Positions 30,640 through 39,238 of a stretch of 64,000 bases of DNA are shown here, piece by piece. The DNA comes from CAVYWD01 sp963772225 (GTDB lineage Bacteria; Myxococcota; Myxococcia; Myxococcales; UBA5297), in the NCBI GenBank assembly GCA_963772225.1, contig CAVYWD010000002.1, positions 2,852,001 to 2,916,000 on the forward strand, in the 5' to 3' direction. The translations under genes were made by a program, and so were the position numbers. Under the pieces are notes generated by a model. It had not been told where the DNA came from, did not search any database, and worked only from the letters and a program-made list of their open reading frames with translations. Every line of letters begins with the position of its first letter. The first letter of the stretch is position 1.

Positions 30640-32356
30640 ATGTTTGCGAACATGAAGATCTTCACGCGCCTCATGACCGCCTTTCTGCTCATCGGCTCAC
30701 TCGTCGGCGCAGAGGCGCTCCTCTCGAGCCGCGAGCTCGCCCAAGTGCAAGCGACGACGAGCTCCATCCTGGAAAGTCTGGCCGAGCCGCCCAAGGAGCT
30801 GATGCAGGTCGCCGTGATGTTCCAGCGCCTTCGCCTGCGCGTCGCCTACGTGCCGGAGGCGAAGGACGCGCAGGCCGTCCGCGCTCACCAAGGCAAGGTC
30901 CCGGAATACGTGAACGCGATGCGCGCGAGCCGCGTGAAGCTCGAGAAGCTTCTGACCAGCTCCGACGCCAGCAAGGCCCTCCACGCCGTCTTCGACAAGC
31001 TCGACCGGTACCTGAGGATGGTCGACGAGATCGCCGATTTGACGATCGCCGGCAACCGCGCCGAAGCCCAGCGCAGGGTCGAGGGGGACTCACGGGATTC
31101 TCGCGCTGGCCATCCAGACGGACATCGACGCGGCGATGGCCGCGCAGGTGGCCATGACGCGCACTCAGCAGTCCGAGGTGGAGCGCTCGATGAGCGAGAC
31201 CCGCGCCGTGCTGCTCGCGATCAGCGGCGCCGCTCTGCTCCTCGCGCTCTTCGTGGGGTGGGCGTCGACGAAGTCGATCACCGGTCCCCTCGGCCGCGCG
31301 ACGATCATCGCCGAGAGCGGAGACCTCTCGGCCCGCGTGGGCTTGACCACCGACGACGAGGTCGGGCGCCTGGCGAAGGCCTTCGACGCCATGACCGAGC
31401 GTCTGGAGGTGAAGACGCGGGAGACGGAGCGGATCGCTCGGGGCGACCTCACCATCCAGGTCGCCGTCGCCTCCGACCAGGACACCCTGGGCAAGGCCTT
31501 CCGGACGATGGTGGAGCAGCTTCACCAGCTCGTCGGCGAGGTGCGCGAGGCCTTCGCCGAGGTGGCGCGCGGCGCGAGCGAGATCTCGGACGCCTCGCAG
31601 GCGCTCTCGCAGGGCGCGACCGAGCAGGCCTCGTCCGTGGAGGAGATCACCTCGTCCATGACCCAGGTCGGGTCGCAGGCCAAGACCTCCTCGGAGAACG
31701 CCGACCAGGCGAGCCACCTCGCCTCCGCGGCGCGCGACGCGGCCCAGCAGGGCAGCGAGCGGATGAAGGCCATGGTCGAGGCCATCGACGACATCAATGG
31801 CTCGTCGCGGCAGATCGCCCAGATCATCAAGGTCATCGACGACATCGCCTTCCAGACGAACCTGCTCGCCCTGAACGCCGCGGTCGAGGCCGCGCGGGCC
31901 GGCAAGCACGGCAAGGGGTTCGCGGTGGTCGCCGAGGAGGTGCGAAACCTCGCCTCGCGGTCGGCGAAGGCCGCGCGCGAGACCGCCGAGCTCATCGAGG
32001 CCTCGGGCAAGAAGGTGGCGAACGGGCTCACGGTCGCTCAAGACACCTCGGAGTCGTTGCAGACCATCGTGGGCAACGTGGTCAAGGCCGCCGACCTGGT
32101 GGGCGAGATCGCCGCGGCTTCCAAGGAGCAGGCCTCGGGCATCTCGCAGATTTCCCAGGGGCTCACGCAGATCGACCAGGTCACCCAACGCAACACCGCG
32201 TCGGCCGAACAGACCGCCTCCGCGGCGCAGGAGCTCAGCTCGAACGCGGACCGGATCGAGGTGCTCTTCGCCCGGTTCCGGGTGGGCGACGAGGACGGGC
32301 GCGCGAGGTCGGCCCGGCGCCCCGACCGGAGCGAAAGGGGACCGCAGGGCTCCTGA
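30640..32356 (+). CDS. Methyl-accepting chemotaxis protein (MCP 2), frameshifted
   Basis: The ATG at 30640 (MFANMKIFTRLM) with GGAGAGAG upstream starts the N-terminal helix and periplasmic domain. After AEAQRRVE the frame breaks in a run of five G at 31083-31087. One G fewer would continue GTHGILALAIQTDIDAAMAAQ into the second frame, which runs to 32356. That part has membrane helix 2, HAMP segments and a complete signalling domain. As read, two pieces of about 150 and 415 aa result. The C-terminus (RPDRSERGPQGS) lacks the tail shared by MCPs 1 and 3. Confidence 0.85.
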
Positions 32357-32425
32357 AGCGCCTTCGAGCGCTCGAGGGGCCTGCAAAGGCCGAAGGGGTT
32401 ACGAAGAAATGGAAGGAGCCGATTT

Positions 32426-32941
32426 ATGGCAGACAACAAAGGCCGAAGCATCGCGGAAGACGACCTCGTCGACGACGAGGAGGACGATTCGCAGAAGGAC
32501 AAGTTCCTCACGTTCCGGATCGGCCAGGAAGATTACGGAATCGAAATCTCGTACGTCATCGAGATCGTCGGGATTCAGCAGATCACCGAGGTGCCGGACA
32601 TGCCGGATTACCTCAAGGGCGTGATCAACCTGCGCGGGCGGGTCATCCCGGTCATGGACGTGCGCGTTCGCTTTCACATGCAGTCGCGCGAGTTCGACGA
32701 CCGGACGTGCATCGTGGTGGTGAACCTGGGCGAGACGGCGGTCGGGCTCATCGTCGATACGGTGAACGAGGTGCTCTCCATCCCGGCAAGCGAAGTTTCC
32801 CCGCCGCCGCGCGTGAGCCGAGGCGAGGGGAGCCGCTTCGTGCGAGGAATGGGCAAGGTGGGCGATGCGGTCAAGATCCTCCTCGACCTGAACAAGCTGC
32901 TCAGCGACTCCGGGCCGGAGTTCGTCGCGGCCGTAGCTTAG
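32426..32941 (+). CDS. cheW: Chemotaxis coupling protein CheW (copy 3)
   Basis: 171 aa with AAGGAG before the ATG. Acidic N-terminus AEDDLVDDEEDD, then the same CheW domain as copies 1 and 2 (RIGQEDYGIEI variant). It immediately precedes MCP 3, repeating the cheW-mcp arrangement. Confidence 0.95.
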   Translation: MADNKGRSIAEDDLVDDEEDDSQKDKFLTFRIGQEDYGIEISYVIEIVGIQQITEVPDMPDYLKGVINLRGRVIPVMDVRVRFHMQSREFDDRTCIVVVNLGETAVGLIVDTVNEVLSIPASEVSPPPRVSRGEGSRFVRGMGKVGDAVKILLDLNKLLSDSGPEFVAAVA

Positions 32942-33015
32942 GGAGAGACGCGCTCTGGGCGAGGGTCATGAAGCGCGCCCGGAAGGCGTCTCCGACGAAA
33001 GCAAGGTGGCTTTCG

Positions 33016-34884
33016 ATGCTATCGAACATGAAGATGATGGTGCGCCTGATGGTCGGCTTCGCGCTCGTCGCGATGGGCAGCGTCGCAGTCGGGATCGGCG
33101 GCCTGTTGGCGATCAGGCAAAGCCTTGAAGCGGACGAGGTGACCTACCGCAAGGTCACTCAGCCGATGGAGCACCTCGTCAAGGCCGAGAGCCTGCTGCA
33201 GCGCGCCCGGATCTACACCCGGGAGCTGGTGCTGTCCGACTCGGCCGAGGAGCTGGCTCGCGCTCGCAAGAGGCAGGAAGAGCTCTTCGCGGCCTTAGCC
33301 CAGAGCTTCGCCGAATTGGAGCGCACGGCTATCCATGACGCCTTCCGCGCCCTGCTCAAGGAGACCGAGGCGGAGGTGGAGACGTATCGCGAGCTGACCG
33401 GCAAGGTGCAGGCTCTGACTGCGGAAGGGAAGAGGGACGCGGCCCATGACCTCCTCAAAGGCGAGGCGCGCAACGTCGCCCTCAAGGCGACCGACTCCCT
33501 CGACAAGCTCACCCAACTCAAGATGGAGGCCGCGAAGCTGAACTACGAGGCCAACGCGGAGCGCGCTTCGAACGCGAGCGCCCAGGTGCTCATCATCTGC
33601 GCGCTCGCGATGCTGGCCGCCATTGGGCTGGGCTTCTTCATCGCCCGGTCGGTCACCGAACCTCTGAAGAAGGTCACCCGGATCGCCGCGAGCGGAGACT
33701 TGTCCGCCCGCGTGAACCTGGCCACCGACGACGAGGCCGGCCAGCTCGGCAAGGCCTTCGACGCCATGACCGAGCGCCTGGAGAAGAAGACCCGCGAGAC
33801 CGAGCGGATCGCCAGCGGCGACTTGACGCTCGAGGTCGAGGTCGCGTCCGACCAGGACACACTGGGCAAGGCCTTCCGCACCATGGTCGAGGAGCTGCGC
33901 AAGCTCGTTTCGGAGGTGCGGCTGGCTTTCTCCGAGGTCTCCAGCGGAGCGAGCGAGATCTCCGACGCCTCCCAGGCGCTCTCCCAGGGCGCGACCGAGC
34001 AGGCCGCGTCCCTCGAGGAAATCACCTCGTCGATGGCCGAGGTCGGGTCGCAGGCCAAGACCTCCTCCGAGAACGCGGAGCAGGCGAGCGTCCTCGCCTC
34101 GGCCGCCCGCGACGCCGGGCAGGCGGGCAGCGATCGGATGACGTCGATGGTCGAGGCGATGAGCGACATCAACGGCTCCTCGCAGCAGATCGCCAAGATC
34201 ATCAAAGTCATCGACGACATCGCCTTCCAGACGAACCTGCTCGCGCTGAACGCCGCGGTGGAGGCCGCGCGGGCTGGAAAGCACGGCAAGGGCTTCGCGG
34301 TGGTGGCCGAGGAGGTGCGCAACCTCGCCTCGCGGTCGGCCAAGGCCGCGCGCGAGACCGCTGAGCTCATCGAGGCGTCGGGCAAGAAGGTGGCGAACGG
34401 CCTGACCGTCGCGCAGGGCACCTCGGAGTCCTTCGCGAGCATCGTGGGGAACGTGGTCAAAGCCGCCGACCTGGTCGGCGAGATCGCCGTGGCGTCCAAG
34501 GAGCAGGCGGCAGGCATCTCGCAAATCTCCCAGGGGCTCACGCAGATCGACCAGGTCACGCAGCGCAACACCGCCTCGGCCGAGGAGACCGCCTCTGCCG
34601 CCGAGCAGCTCAGCGCAAACGCGGTCCGCATCGAGCATCTCTTTGGGCGCTTTCGCATCGGGGACGACGACCTCGCCCGCGCCCGCCCGGCGGGCCGCAA
34701 AAGCGGCGCGAGTGTGAGACGCCCCGCTGCGCCCAAGGCGGCGAGAGCCCCGGCCGCGCCCGCGGACGACGACTGGGGCAACGGCGGCGCGCTGGCGAAG
34801 CGCTCGCCCGTCCTTCCGGCAGAGGGATCCCTCGAGCCCAAGGACGCCATCGCCCTCGACGACAAGGAGCTCGGCCGGTTTTGA
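33016..34884 (+). CDS. Methyl-accepting chemotaxis protein (MCP 3)
   Basis: 622 aa from the ATG at 33016 (MLSNMKMMVRLMVGF), by analogy with MCP 1; an in-frame ATG at 32968 would add 16 basic residues. Architecture is as in MCP 1: two membrane helices around a four-helix-bundle sensor domain, HAMP segments and a full signalling hairpin with the conserved IDDIAFQTNLLALNAAVE tip region. The tail LEPKDAIALDDKELGRF is almost the same as in MCP 1. The sensor domains of the three MCPs diverge far more than the signalling domains, so they probably read different cues. Confidence 0.94.
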   Translation: MLSNMKMMVRLMVGFALVAMGSVAVGIGGLLAIRQSLEADEVTYRKVTQPMEHLVKAESLLQRARIYTRELVLSDSAEELARARKRQEELFAALAQSFAELERTAIHDAFRALLKETEAEVETYRELTGKVQALTAEGKRDAAHDLLKGEARNVALKATDSLDKLTQLKMEAAKLNYEANAERASNASAQVLIICALAMLAAIGLGFFIARSVTEPLKKVTRIAASGDLSARVNLATDDEAGQLGKAFDAMTERLEKKTRETERIASGDLTLEVEVASDQDTLGKAFRTMVEELRKLVSEVRLAFSEVSSGASEISDASQALSQGATEQAASLEEITSSMAEVGSQAKTSSENAEQASVLASAARDAGQAGSDRMTSMVEAMSDINGSSQQIAKIIKVIDDIAFQTNLLALNAAVEAARAGKHGKGFAVVAEEVRNLASRSAKAARETAELIEASGKKVANGLTVAQGTSESFASIVGNVVKAADLVGEIAVASKEQAAGISQISQGLTQIDQVTQRNTASAEETASAAEQLSANAVRIEHLFGRFRIGDDDLARARPAGRKSGASVRRPAAPKAARAPAAPADDDWGNGGALAKRSPVLPAEGSLEPKDAIALDDKELGRF

Positions 34885-34926
34885 ACCGGTCGACGAAGAC
34901 CGTGAGACTGGAGGCACCGCTTCCCG

Positions 34927-35454
34927 ATGAGCGCCGCAGGCGACCGACTGCAAATCCTGCTCCCGCCCGGCCACGTGCGCCTGGCGCCGCCGGGGACGCT
35001 CCTGTACGCCGTCCTGAGCTCCACCGCGGCGGTGGCGCTCTACGACCCGCAGCTGCAGCGCGGGGGCATGGCGCATTGGGCGAAGCCGTACCGGCGCGGC
35101 GCCCCGTCCACGCCCGTCTTCGCGGGGCCGGCGCTGGTGGGGCTGGCACGGATGTTCGACTCCCTGGGCTCCTCGCGCGCGTGCCTCCAGGCGCACCTGT
35201 TCGGCGGCGCCGAGAACCCGGCCTCTTTGCGGCACGTCCCGGGCCTGTCGCGCGACAACGTCGCCGCGGCCCTGGAGCTCTTGGCCAAGCTCGGCCTCGA
35301 GGTCGTGCAGCAGGAGGTCGGCGGAGTGATGGGGCGCAAGGTGGTCTTCGACTCCAGCTCGGGCCAGTCGCTGGTCGCCGAGGTGGAGAAGCTCCGGGCG
35401 GGCGACTGGTACCCGGAGCTGCCCGCGACCGAGCGGGCCTGGGAGGCGCGATGA
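34927..35454 (+). CDS. CheD-like protein without deamidase active site
   Basis: 175 aa, GGAGGC upstream of the ATG. The CheD fold markers are clear: LLPPGHVRLAPPG, VALYDP, GGMAH with His50, AHLFGGAEN, and VGGVMGRKVVFDSSSG near the C-terminus. The CheD active site is Thr, Cys (in LGSCV) and His. Here the Cys position is Thr33 (LSST) and the Thr position is Tyr27; only His50 remains. It should therefore lack glutamine deamidase activity but may still bind receptors or a CheC/CheX partner. A normal CheD is encoded at 37465. Its stop overlaps an 18-codon ORF. Confidence 0.8.
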   Translation: MSAAGDRLQILLPPGHVRLAPPGTLLYAVLSSTAAVALYDPQLQRGGMAHWAKPYRRGAPSTPVFAGPALVGLARMFDSLGSSRACLQAHLFGGAENPASLRHVPGLSRDNVAAALELLAKLGLEVVQQEVGGVMGRKVVFDSSSGQSLVAEVEKLRAGDWYPELPATERAWEAR

Positions 35455-35507
35455 GCTCTAAACCCGACGGCCGGGGCGGCGCCACGCCCGAGCGGAGCGG
35501 ACGATGA
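35451..35507 (+). CDS. 18-codon coupling ORF between CheD-like gene and cheR
   Basis: Encodes MSSKPDGRGGATPERSGR. Its ATG overlaps the CheD-like stop (ATGA at 35451-35454) and its stop overlaps the cheR start (ATGA at 35504-35507). The double overlap suggests that it passes ribosomes from one gene to the next; whether the basic, Gly-rich peptide does anything is unknown. It may be chance in GC-rich sequence. Confidence 0.45.
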   Translation: MSSKPDGRGGATPERSGR

Positions 35508-36409
35508 GGCACGCAGAGAACAGGAGCGCCGCCGGGGAAGACGTGCTGGACGTCGCCGACGCAGTGGAAGGCGTCGGTCACCTGATGCCCATCACCGACG
35601 CCGAGTTCCGGAAGATCCGCGACCTGGTGCACGCCCGCTTCGGCATCTTCCTCACCGACCAGAAGCGTTCGCTGGTGGTGGGGCGCCTCCAGAAGCTGGT
35701 GCGCGAGCTGAGCCTTCCGAACTTCGAGGCCTACTACGAGCACGTGCGCCACGACCCGACCGGCGCGTCTTTGGCCGAGCTCGTCAACCGCATCTCCACG
35801 AACCACACCTTCTTCTTCCGGGAGAAGGAGCACTTCGACTTCCTCGCCGAGCGAGCCCTGCCGGAGGTCTGCGACGGCCTGCGCAAGCGGGGCGACCACG
35901 ACCTGCGCCTGTGGTGTGCCGGCTGCTCGAGCGGCGAGGAGGCGTACACGCTGGCCATGCTCGTCCAGGGCTACCTGGGTCAGGAGCGCGGCCAGTGGCA
36001 GGCGGGCCTGCTCGCGACCGACATCTCCGCGAAGGTGCTGCGGGTCGCCATCGCCGGCCGCTATGCCAAGGACCGCGTCGCGCAGCTGCCGCCCAAGCTG
36101 CAGCGCCACTTCGTCGACGCGGGCGGAGAAATGGTGGAGGCGAGCGCGCAGCTCAAGCGGGAGATCACCTTCCGCCGCTTCAACCTCATGAACGCGCAGT
36201 TTCCGTTCAAGAGGCCCTTCCACGTCATCTTCTGCCGCAACGTCATGATCTACTTCGACCAGCCCTCGCGGGACGCGCTGGTGCAGCGCTTCTACGACCA
36301 CATGGCGCCGGGCGGCTACTTCTTCATCGGCCACTCCGAGTCTTTGGGGCGCACCCGCACGCCCTTCAAGTACGTGGTCCCCTCGGTATATCGAAAAGGA
36401 GAGCTCTAG
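35504..36409 (+). CDS. cheR: Chemotaxis protein methyltransferase CheR
   Basis: 301 aa. The N-terminal helical domain (PITDAEFRKIRDLVHARFGI, about 29-48) precedes the SAM-dependent methyltransferase domain with STNHTFFFRE, LWCAGCSSGEEAYTLAM (SAM loop), LATDIS, IFCRNVMIYFD and FFIGHSESL. It methylates MCP glutamates. The first 27 residues are an extra acidic leader; Met28 could be an alternative start. It follows the 18-codon ORF with a 4-base overlap and precedes cheB with no gap. Confidence 0.95.
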   Translation: MRHAENRSAAGEDVLDVADAVEGVGHLMPITDAEFRKIRDLVHARFGIFLTDQKRSLVVGRLQKLVRELSLPNFEAYYEHVRHDPTGASLAELVNRISTNHTFFFREKEHFDFLAERALPEVCDGLRKRGDHDLRLWCAGCSSGEEAYTLAMLVQGYLGQERGQWQAGLLATDISAKVLRVAIAGRYAKDRVAQLPPKLQRHFVDAGGEMVEASAQLKREITFRRFNLMNAQFPFKRPFHVIFCRNVMIYFDQPSRDALVQRFYDHMAPGGYFFIGHSESLGRTRTPFKYVVPSVYRKGEL

Positions 36410-37468
36410 ATGACCCGGCGAACGCGCGTGTTGGTGGTCGACGACTCCGCCCTCGTCCGCGACATCCTCACGCGCGGGCTCGCCCTGGACCCGGAGCTGG
36501 AGGTGGTGGGGAGCGCCTCGGACCCGTACGCCGCCCGCGACCGGATCGTCCAGCTCAAGCCCGACGTCCTCACGCTCGACGTGGAGATGCCGCGCATGGA
36601 CGGCGTGGAGTTCTTGCGCAAGCTCATGCCGCAGCACCCGCTCCCGGTCATCATGGTGAGCGCCCTCACCGAGCGCGGCGCGCAGGTCACCCTCGACGCC
36701 CTCGACGCCGGCGCGGTGGACTTCGTCGCCAAGCCGTCCGCCGACGTCGCCCGGGGCCTGAACGGAATGCTGTCCGAACTCCGGGCCAAGCTGAAGGTCG
36801 CGGCGCGGGTGGACGTCAGCCGCTTCCGCCAGCGCACGCCGCCGCAGGCGGTGGTGAAGCCCAAGGGGCAGACGGCGCTCGCGGTCTCCACCGACAAGGT
36901 GGTGGCCATCGGCGCCTCCACCGGCGGCACCGAGGCCATTCGCGAGGTGGTCGTCCAGCTGCCGCGCACGACGCCGGGGGTGGTCATCGTCCAGCACATG
37001 CCGGCCGGCTTCACCAAGATGTTCGCCGACCGGCTCAACCAGCTCTCGCAGATGGACGTGAAGGAGGCTGAGGACGGCGACCGGGTGATGACCGGCCGCG
37101 TGCTGGTCGCGCCCGGGGGCAAGCACATGCGCGTGGTTCGAGCCGGCGGCATCTACTCCGTGGAGATCCGCGCGGGCGAGCTGGTGTGCGGCCACTGTCC
37201 CTCGGTGGAGGTGATGATGCAGTCGGTGTCGCGCTCGGTCGGAGCCAACGCCGTGGGGGTCATGCTCACCGGCATGGGGCACGACGGCGCCGACGGCATG
37301 AAGGCCATGCGCGACGCCGGCGCGCGCACGCTCGCCCAGGACGAGAAGAGCTGCGTGGTCTTCGGCATGCCGAAGGTGGCCTACGAGCGCGGCGGGGCCG
37401 AGCGGCTCGTGCCCTTGAGCGAAGTCGCCAACTCCGTCTTGCGCCTGCTCGCGGGAGCAGGCTCGTGA
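36410..37468 (+). CDS. cheB: Chemotaxis methylesterase/deamidase CheB
   Basis: 352 aa. N-terminal receiver with phosphoacceptor Asp57 (LTLDVEMPRMDG). C-terminal methylesterase (about 160-350) with the catalytic triad Ser170 (GASTGG), His196 (VQHMP) and Asp292 (GMGHDGADG). It removes methyl groups from MCPs and is switched on by CheA phosphorylation. The ATG directly follows the cheR stop, and the stop overlaps the GTG of cheD. Confidence 0.96.
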   Translation: MTRRTRVLVVDDSALVRDILTRGLALDPELEVVGSASDPYAARDRIVQLKPDVLTLDVEMPRMDGVEFLRKLMPQHPLPVIMVSALTERGAQVTLDALDAGAVDFVAKPSADVARGLNGMLSELRAKLKVAARVDVSRFRQRTPPQAVVKPKGQTALAVSTDKVVAIGASTGGTEAIREVVVQLPRTTPGVVIVQHMPAGFTKMFADRLNQLSQMDVKEAEDGDRVMTGRVLVAPGGKHMRVVRAGGIYSVEIRAGELVCGHCPSVEVMMQSVSRSVGANAVGVMLTGMGHDGADGMKAMRDAGARTLAQDEKSCVVFGMPKVAYERGGAERLVPLSEVANSVLRLLAGAGS

Positions 37469-38034
37469 GCGTCATCTTCGTCGGCGTCGGCGGCATCGGC
37501 GTGGCGCGCGCGCCGGGCGAGGTCCTCAAGACCATGGCCCTGGGCTCGTGCGTCGCCGTGGTGCTGCTCGACAAGGCGACGCGGATCATCGGGATGGACC
37601 ACATCGCCCTGCCCGACTCGACCATCGCGCCCGAGCGCGCCCACGAGCGGCCCGGCTACTTCGCCGACACCGGCATCCCCGCGCTCCTGAATGCCATGGC
37701 CAAGGCGGGCGCCCGACGCGACGCGCTGGTGATCAAGCTCATGGGCGGCGCCGCGGTTCTCGACCCGAACAACACCTTCAACATCGGCAAGCGAAACGCG
37801 CTCGCCATCAAGAAGATCCTCTGGGGGCAGCGCATGGGCGCGGTCGCCGAGGACCTGGGCGGCAGCATCAGCCGCACCGTCACGGTCGACGTGGACAAAG
37901 GTCGCGTCGTCCTCTCATCGCCGGGCAAGCCGGACTGGGAGATATCAGGAGGCACACCGCCATGGCCAAGATCCTCGTCGCTGAAGACGACCCCACCACC
38001 CGTCTGCTGCTCTGGAAGACTTTGGAGGGGATGA
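37465..38034 (+). CDS. cheD: Chemoreceptor glutamine deamidase CheD
   Basis: 189 aa from a GTG overlapping the cheB stop (GTGA). Canonical active site: Thr23, Cys29 in LGSCV and His46 in GMDH. IKLMGGAAVLDPNNTFNIGKRN and VAEDLGGSISRTVTVDVDKG complete the CheD fold. Family-like sequence ends around residue 163 (KPDWE). The frame then runs on for about 26 residues, and its last 73 bases overlap the next receiver gene. This tail (PPWPRSSSLKTTPPP) looks like out-of-frame reading and may mark a lost stop. It deamidates MCP glutamines and, in other bacteria, interacts with CheC. Confidence 0.9.
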   Translation: MSVIFVGVGGIGVARAPGEVLKTMALGSCVAVVLLDKATRIIGMDHIALPDSTIAPERAHERPGYFADTGIPALLNAMAKAGARRDALVIKLMGGAAVLDPNNTFNIGKRNALAIKKILWGQRMGAVAEDLGGSISRTVTVDVDKGRVVLSSPGKPDWEISGGTPPWPRSSSLKTTPPPVCCSGRLWRG

Positions 38035-38342
38035 GCCACCAGGTCCTCATCTCGCCCGACGGCCGGCACGCGCTCGCGTCGCTGGAGTGCAACCCGGGCA
38101 TCGAGCTGCTCATCACCGACATGGTGATGCCGGAGATGGACGGGCGCGCCCTGATCAACGCGGTCCGCGAGCGGGGCCACAAGCTCTCCATCGTCATCAT
38201 GAGCGCGGTGGTGGGGGTCCGCGGAATCGCCGACTTGCTCGACCACGGCGCGAGCTTCTTCCTGCCCAAGCCCGTCAAGCTCTCCGAGCTGCGCGAGTAC
38301 GTGGACCGGAGCGTGGGGCCGGACGTCGAGGTACGGCTGTGA
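37962..38342 (+). CDS. CheY-like response regulator 1
   Basis: 126 aa, AGGAGG 9 bases before the ATG. Acidic AEDD (7-10), phosphoacceptor Asp53 in ITDMVMPEMDG, Ser in IMSAV, Lys in LPKPVKL. No output domain. A likely target of CheA in this operon. Its stop overlaps the GTG of the HDOD gene (GTGA). Confidence 0.92.
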   Translation: MAKILVAEDDPTTRLLLWKTLEGMSHQVLISPDGRHALASLECNPGIELLITDMVMPEMDGRALINAVRERGHKLSIVIMSAVVGVRGIADLLDHGASFFLPKPVKLSELREYVDRSVGPDVEVRL

Positions 38343-39238
38343 CCGACTTCGCCCAGCCCATCCGCGCGGCGTGCCGCGAGATCCAGCCGCTGTCGCACAG
38401 CGTGACGCAGCTTCTCACTCTGATGGGCGGCGGCGGGCACCGGTCGGCGTCGCAGCTGGCCAAGGTGGTCGCGACCGACCCCGCGCTCACGCTGGCGCTG
38501 TTGCGCACGGTCAACTCCGCCGCGTTCGGCCTGCGGCAGTCGGTGACCAGCGCGGCCGCCGCCATCGCGTACCTGGGCGACCGGCTGGTGCTCGCGGTGG
38601 CCATCAACAGCGCCGCGGGGCGCGTCTACCAGCGCCCGCTCGAGGGCTATGCCGGGCCTGCCGGGGCGCTGTGGCGCCACTGCCTTCGCACCGCCATCGG
38701 CGCCCGGGAGTTGGCCCCGCATTGCACGCACCCGCTCGACGCCGACACGGCCTTCACCGCCGGGATCCTCCACGACGTGGGCAAGTCGGTGCTCTCGCGC
38801 TTCCTGCCCCCGAAGCTCCGCGACGCCATCGACAGCGCCCCCGCCGCGGGCTCCGTGGGCGCGCGACCGGAGGTCGCAAACTTCTTGGCCCTCGAAGTCA
38901 ACGCGGTGGGGGTAGACCACGCCCAGGTCGGCGACATGCTCGGCGAGCACTGGAAGCTACCGCCCTCCCTGCGAGCGGCCATCCGATTCCACCATCAGCC
39001 GCTGGCTGCGCCGCCGGCGGAGCAGCCGCTCTGCTGGGCGGTGCACCTGGCGGACGCGCTCGCGCTCATGGGCGGCATGGGCACCGGCTCCGACGGCCTC
39101 GCCTACCTGCTCGCCCCAGAGTGGAAGGACGAGGTGCGGCTCGAGAGGCACGAGCTCGAGCGCGTCTTGCTCAAAGTGGACGACGAGTTCGAGAAGGCCG
39201 CAGCCGCGCTGGCGGCCTCGGCGCAGGAGGCGAAATGA
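38339..39238 (+). CDS. HDOD-domain protein
   Basis: 299 aa from a GTG coupled to the upstream receiver stop. The HDOD domain spans about 15-220: LAKVVATDPALTLALLRTVNSAAFG and AGILHDVGKSVLSRF are typical, followed by a helical region with AIRFHHQP. HDOD proteins are signalling outputs related to HD phosphohydrolases but usually lack the full metal set. Wedged between two receivers in a che operon, it is probably their effector (inference). Confidence 0.9.
   Translation: MTDFAQPIRAACREIQPLSHSVTQLLTLMGGGGHRSASQLAKVVATDPALTLALLRTVNSAAFGLRQSVTSAAAAIAYLGDRLVLAVAINSAAGRVYQRPLEGYAGPAGALWRHCLRTAIGARELAPHCTHPLDADTAFTAGILHDVGKSVLSRFLPPKLRDAIDSAPAAGSVGARPEVANFLALEVNAVGVDHAQVGDMLGEHWKLPPSLRAAIRFHHQPLAAPPAEQPLCWAVHLADALALMGGMGTGSDGLAYLLAPEWKDEVRLERHELERVLLKVDDEFEKAAAALAASAQEAK

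Noticed and set aside
31088..32400. Continuation of the first MCP 2 frame through to MCP 3 as one 1414-residue protein
   Set aside because: The middle part is an out-of-frame reading of the MCP 2 signalling domain and cheW copy 3; only the two ends are real.
34610..37282. 890-codon open frame antisense to the CheD-like gene, cheR and cheB
   Set aside because: Shadow frame crossing several real genes, with no start context or family sequence.
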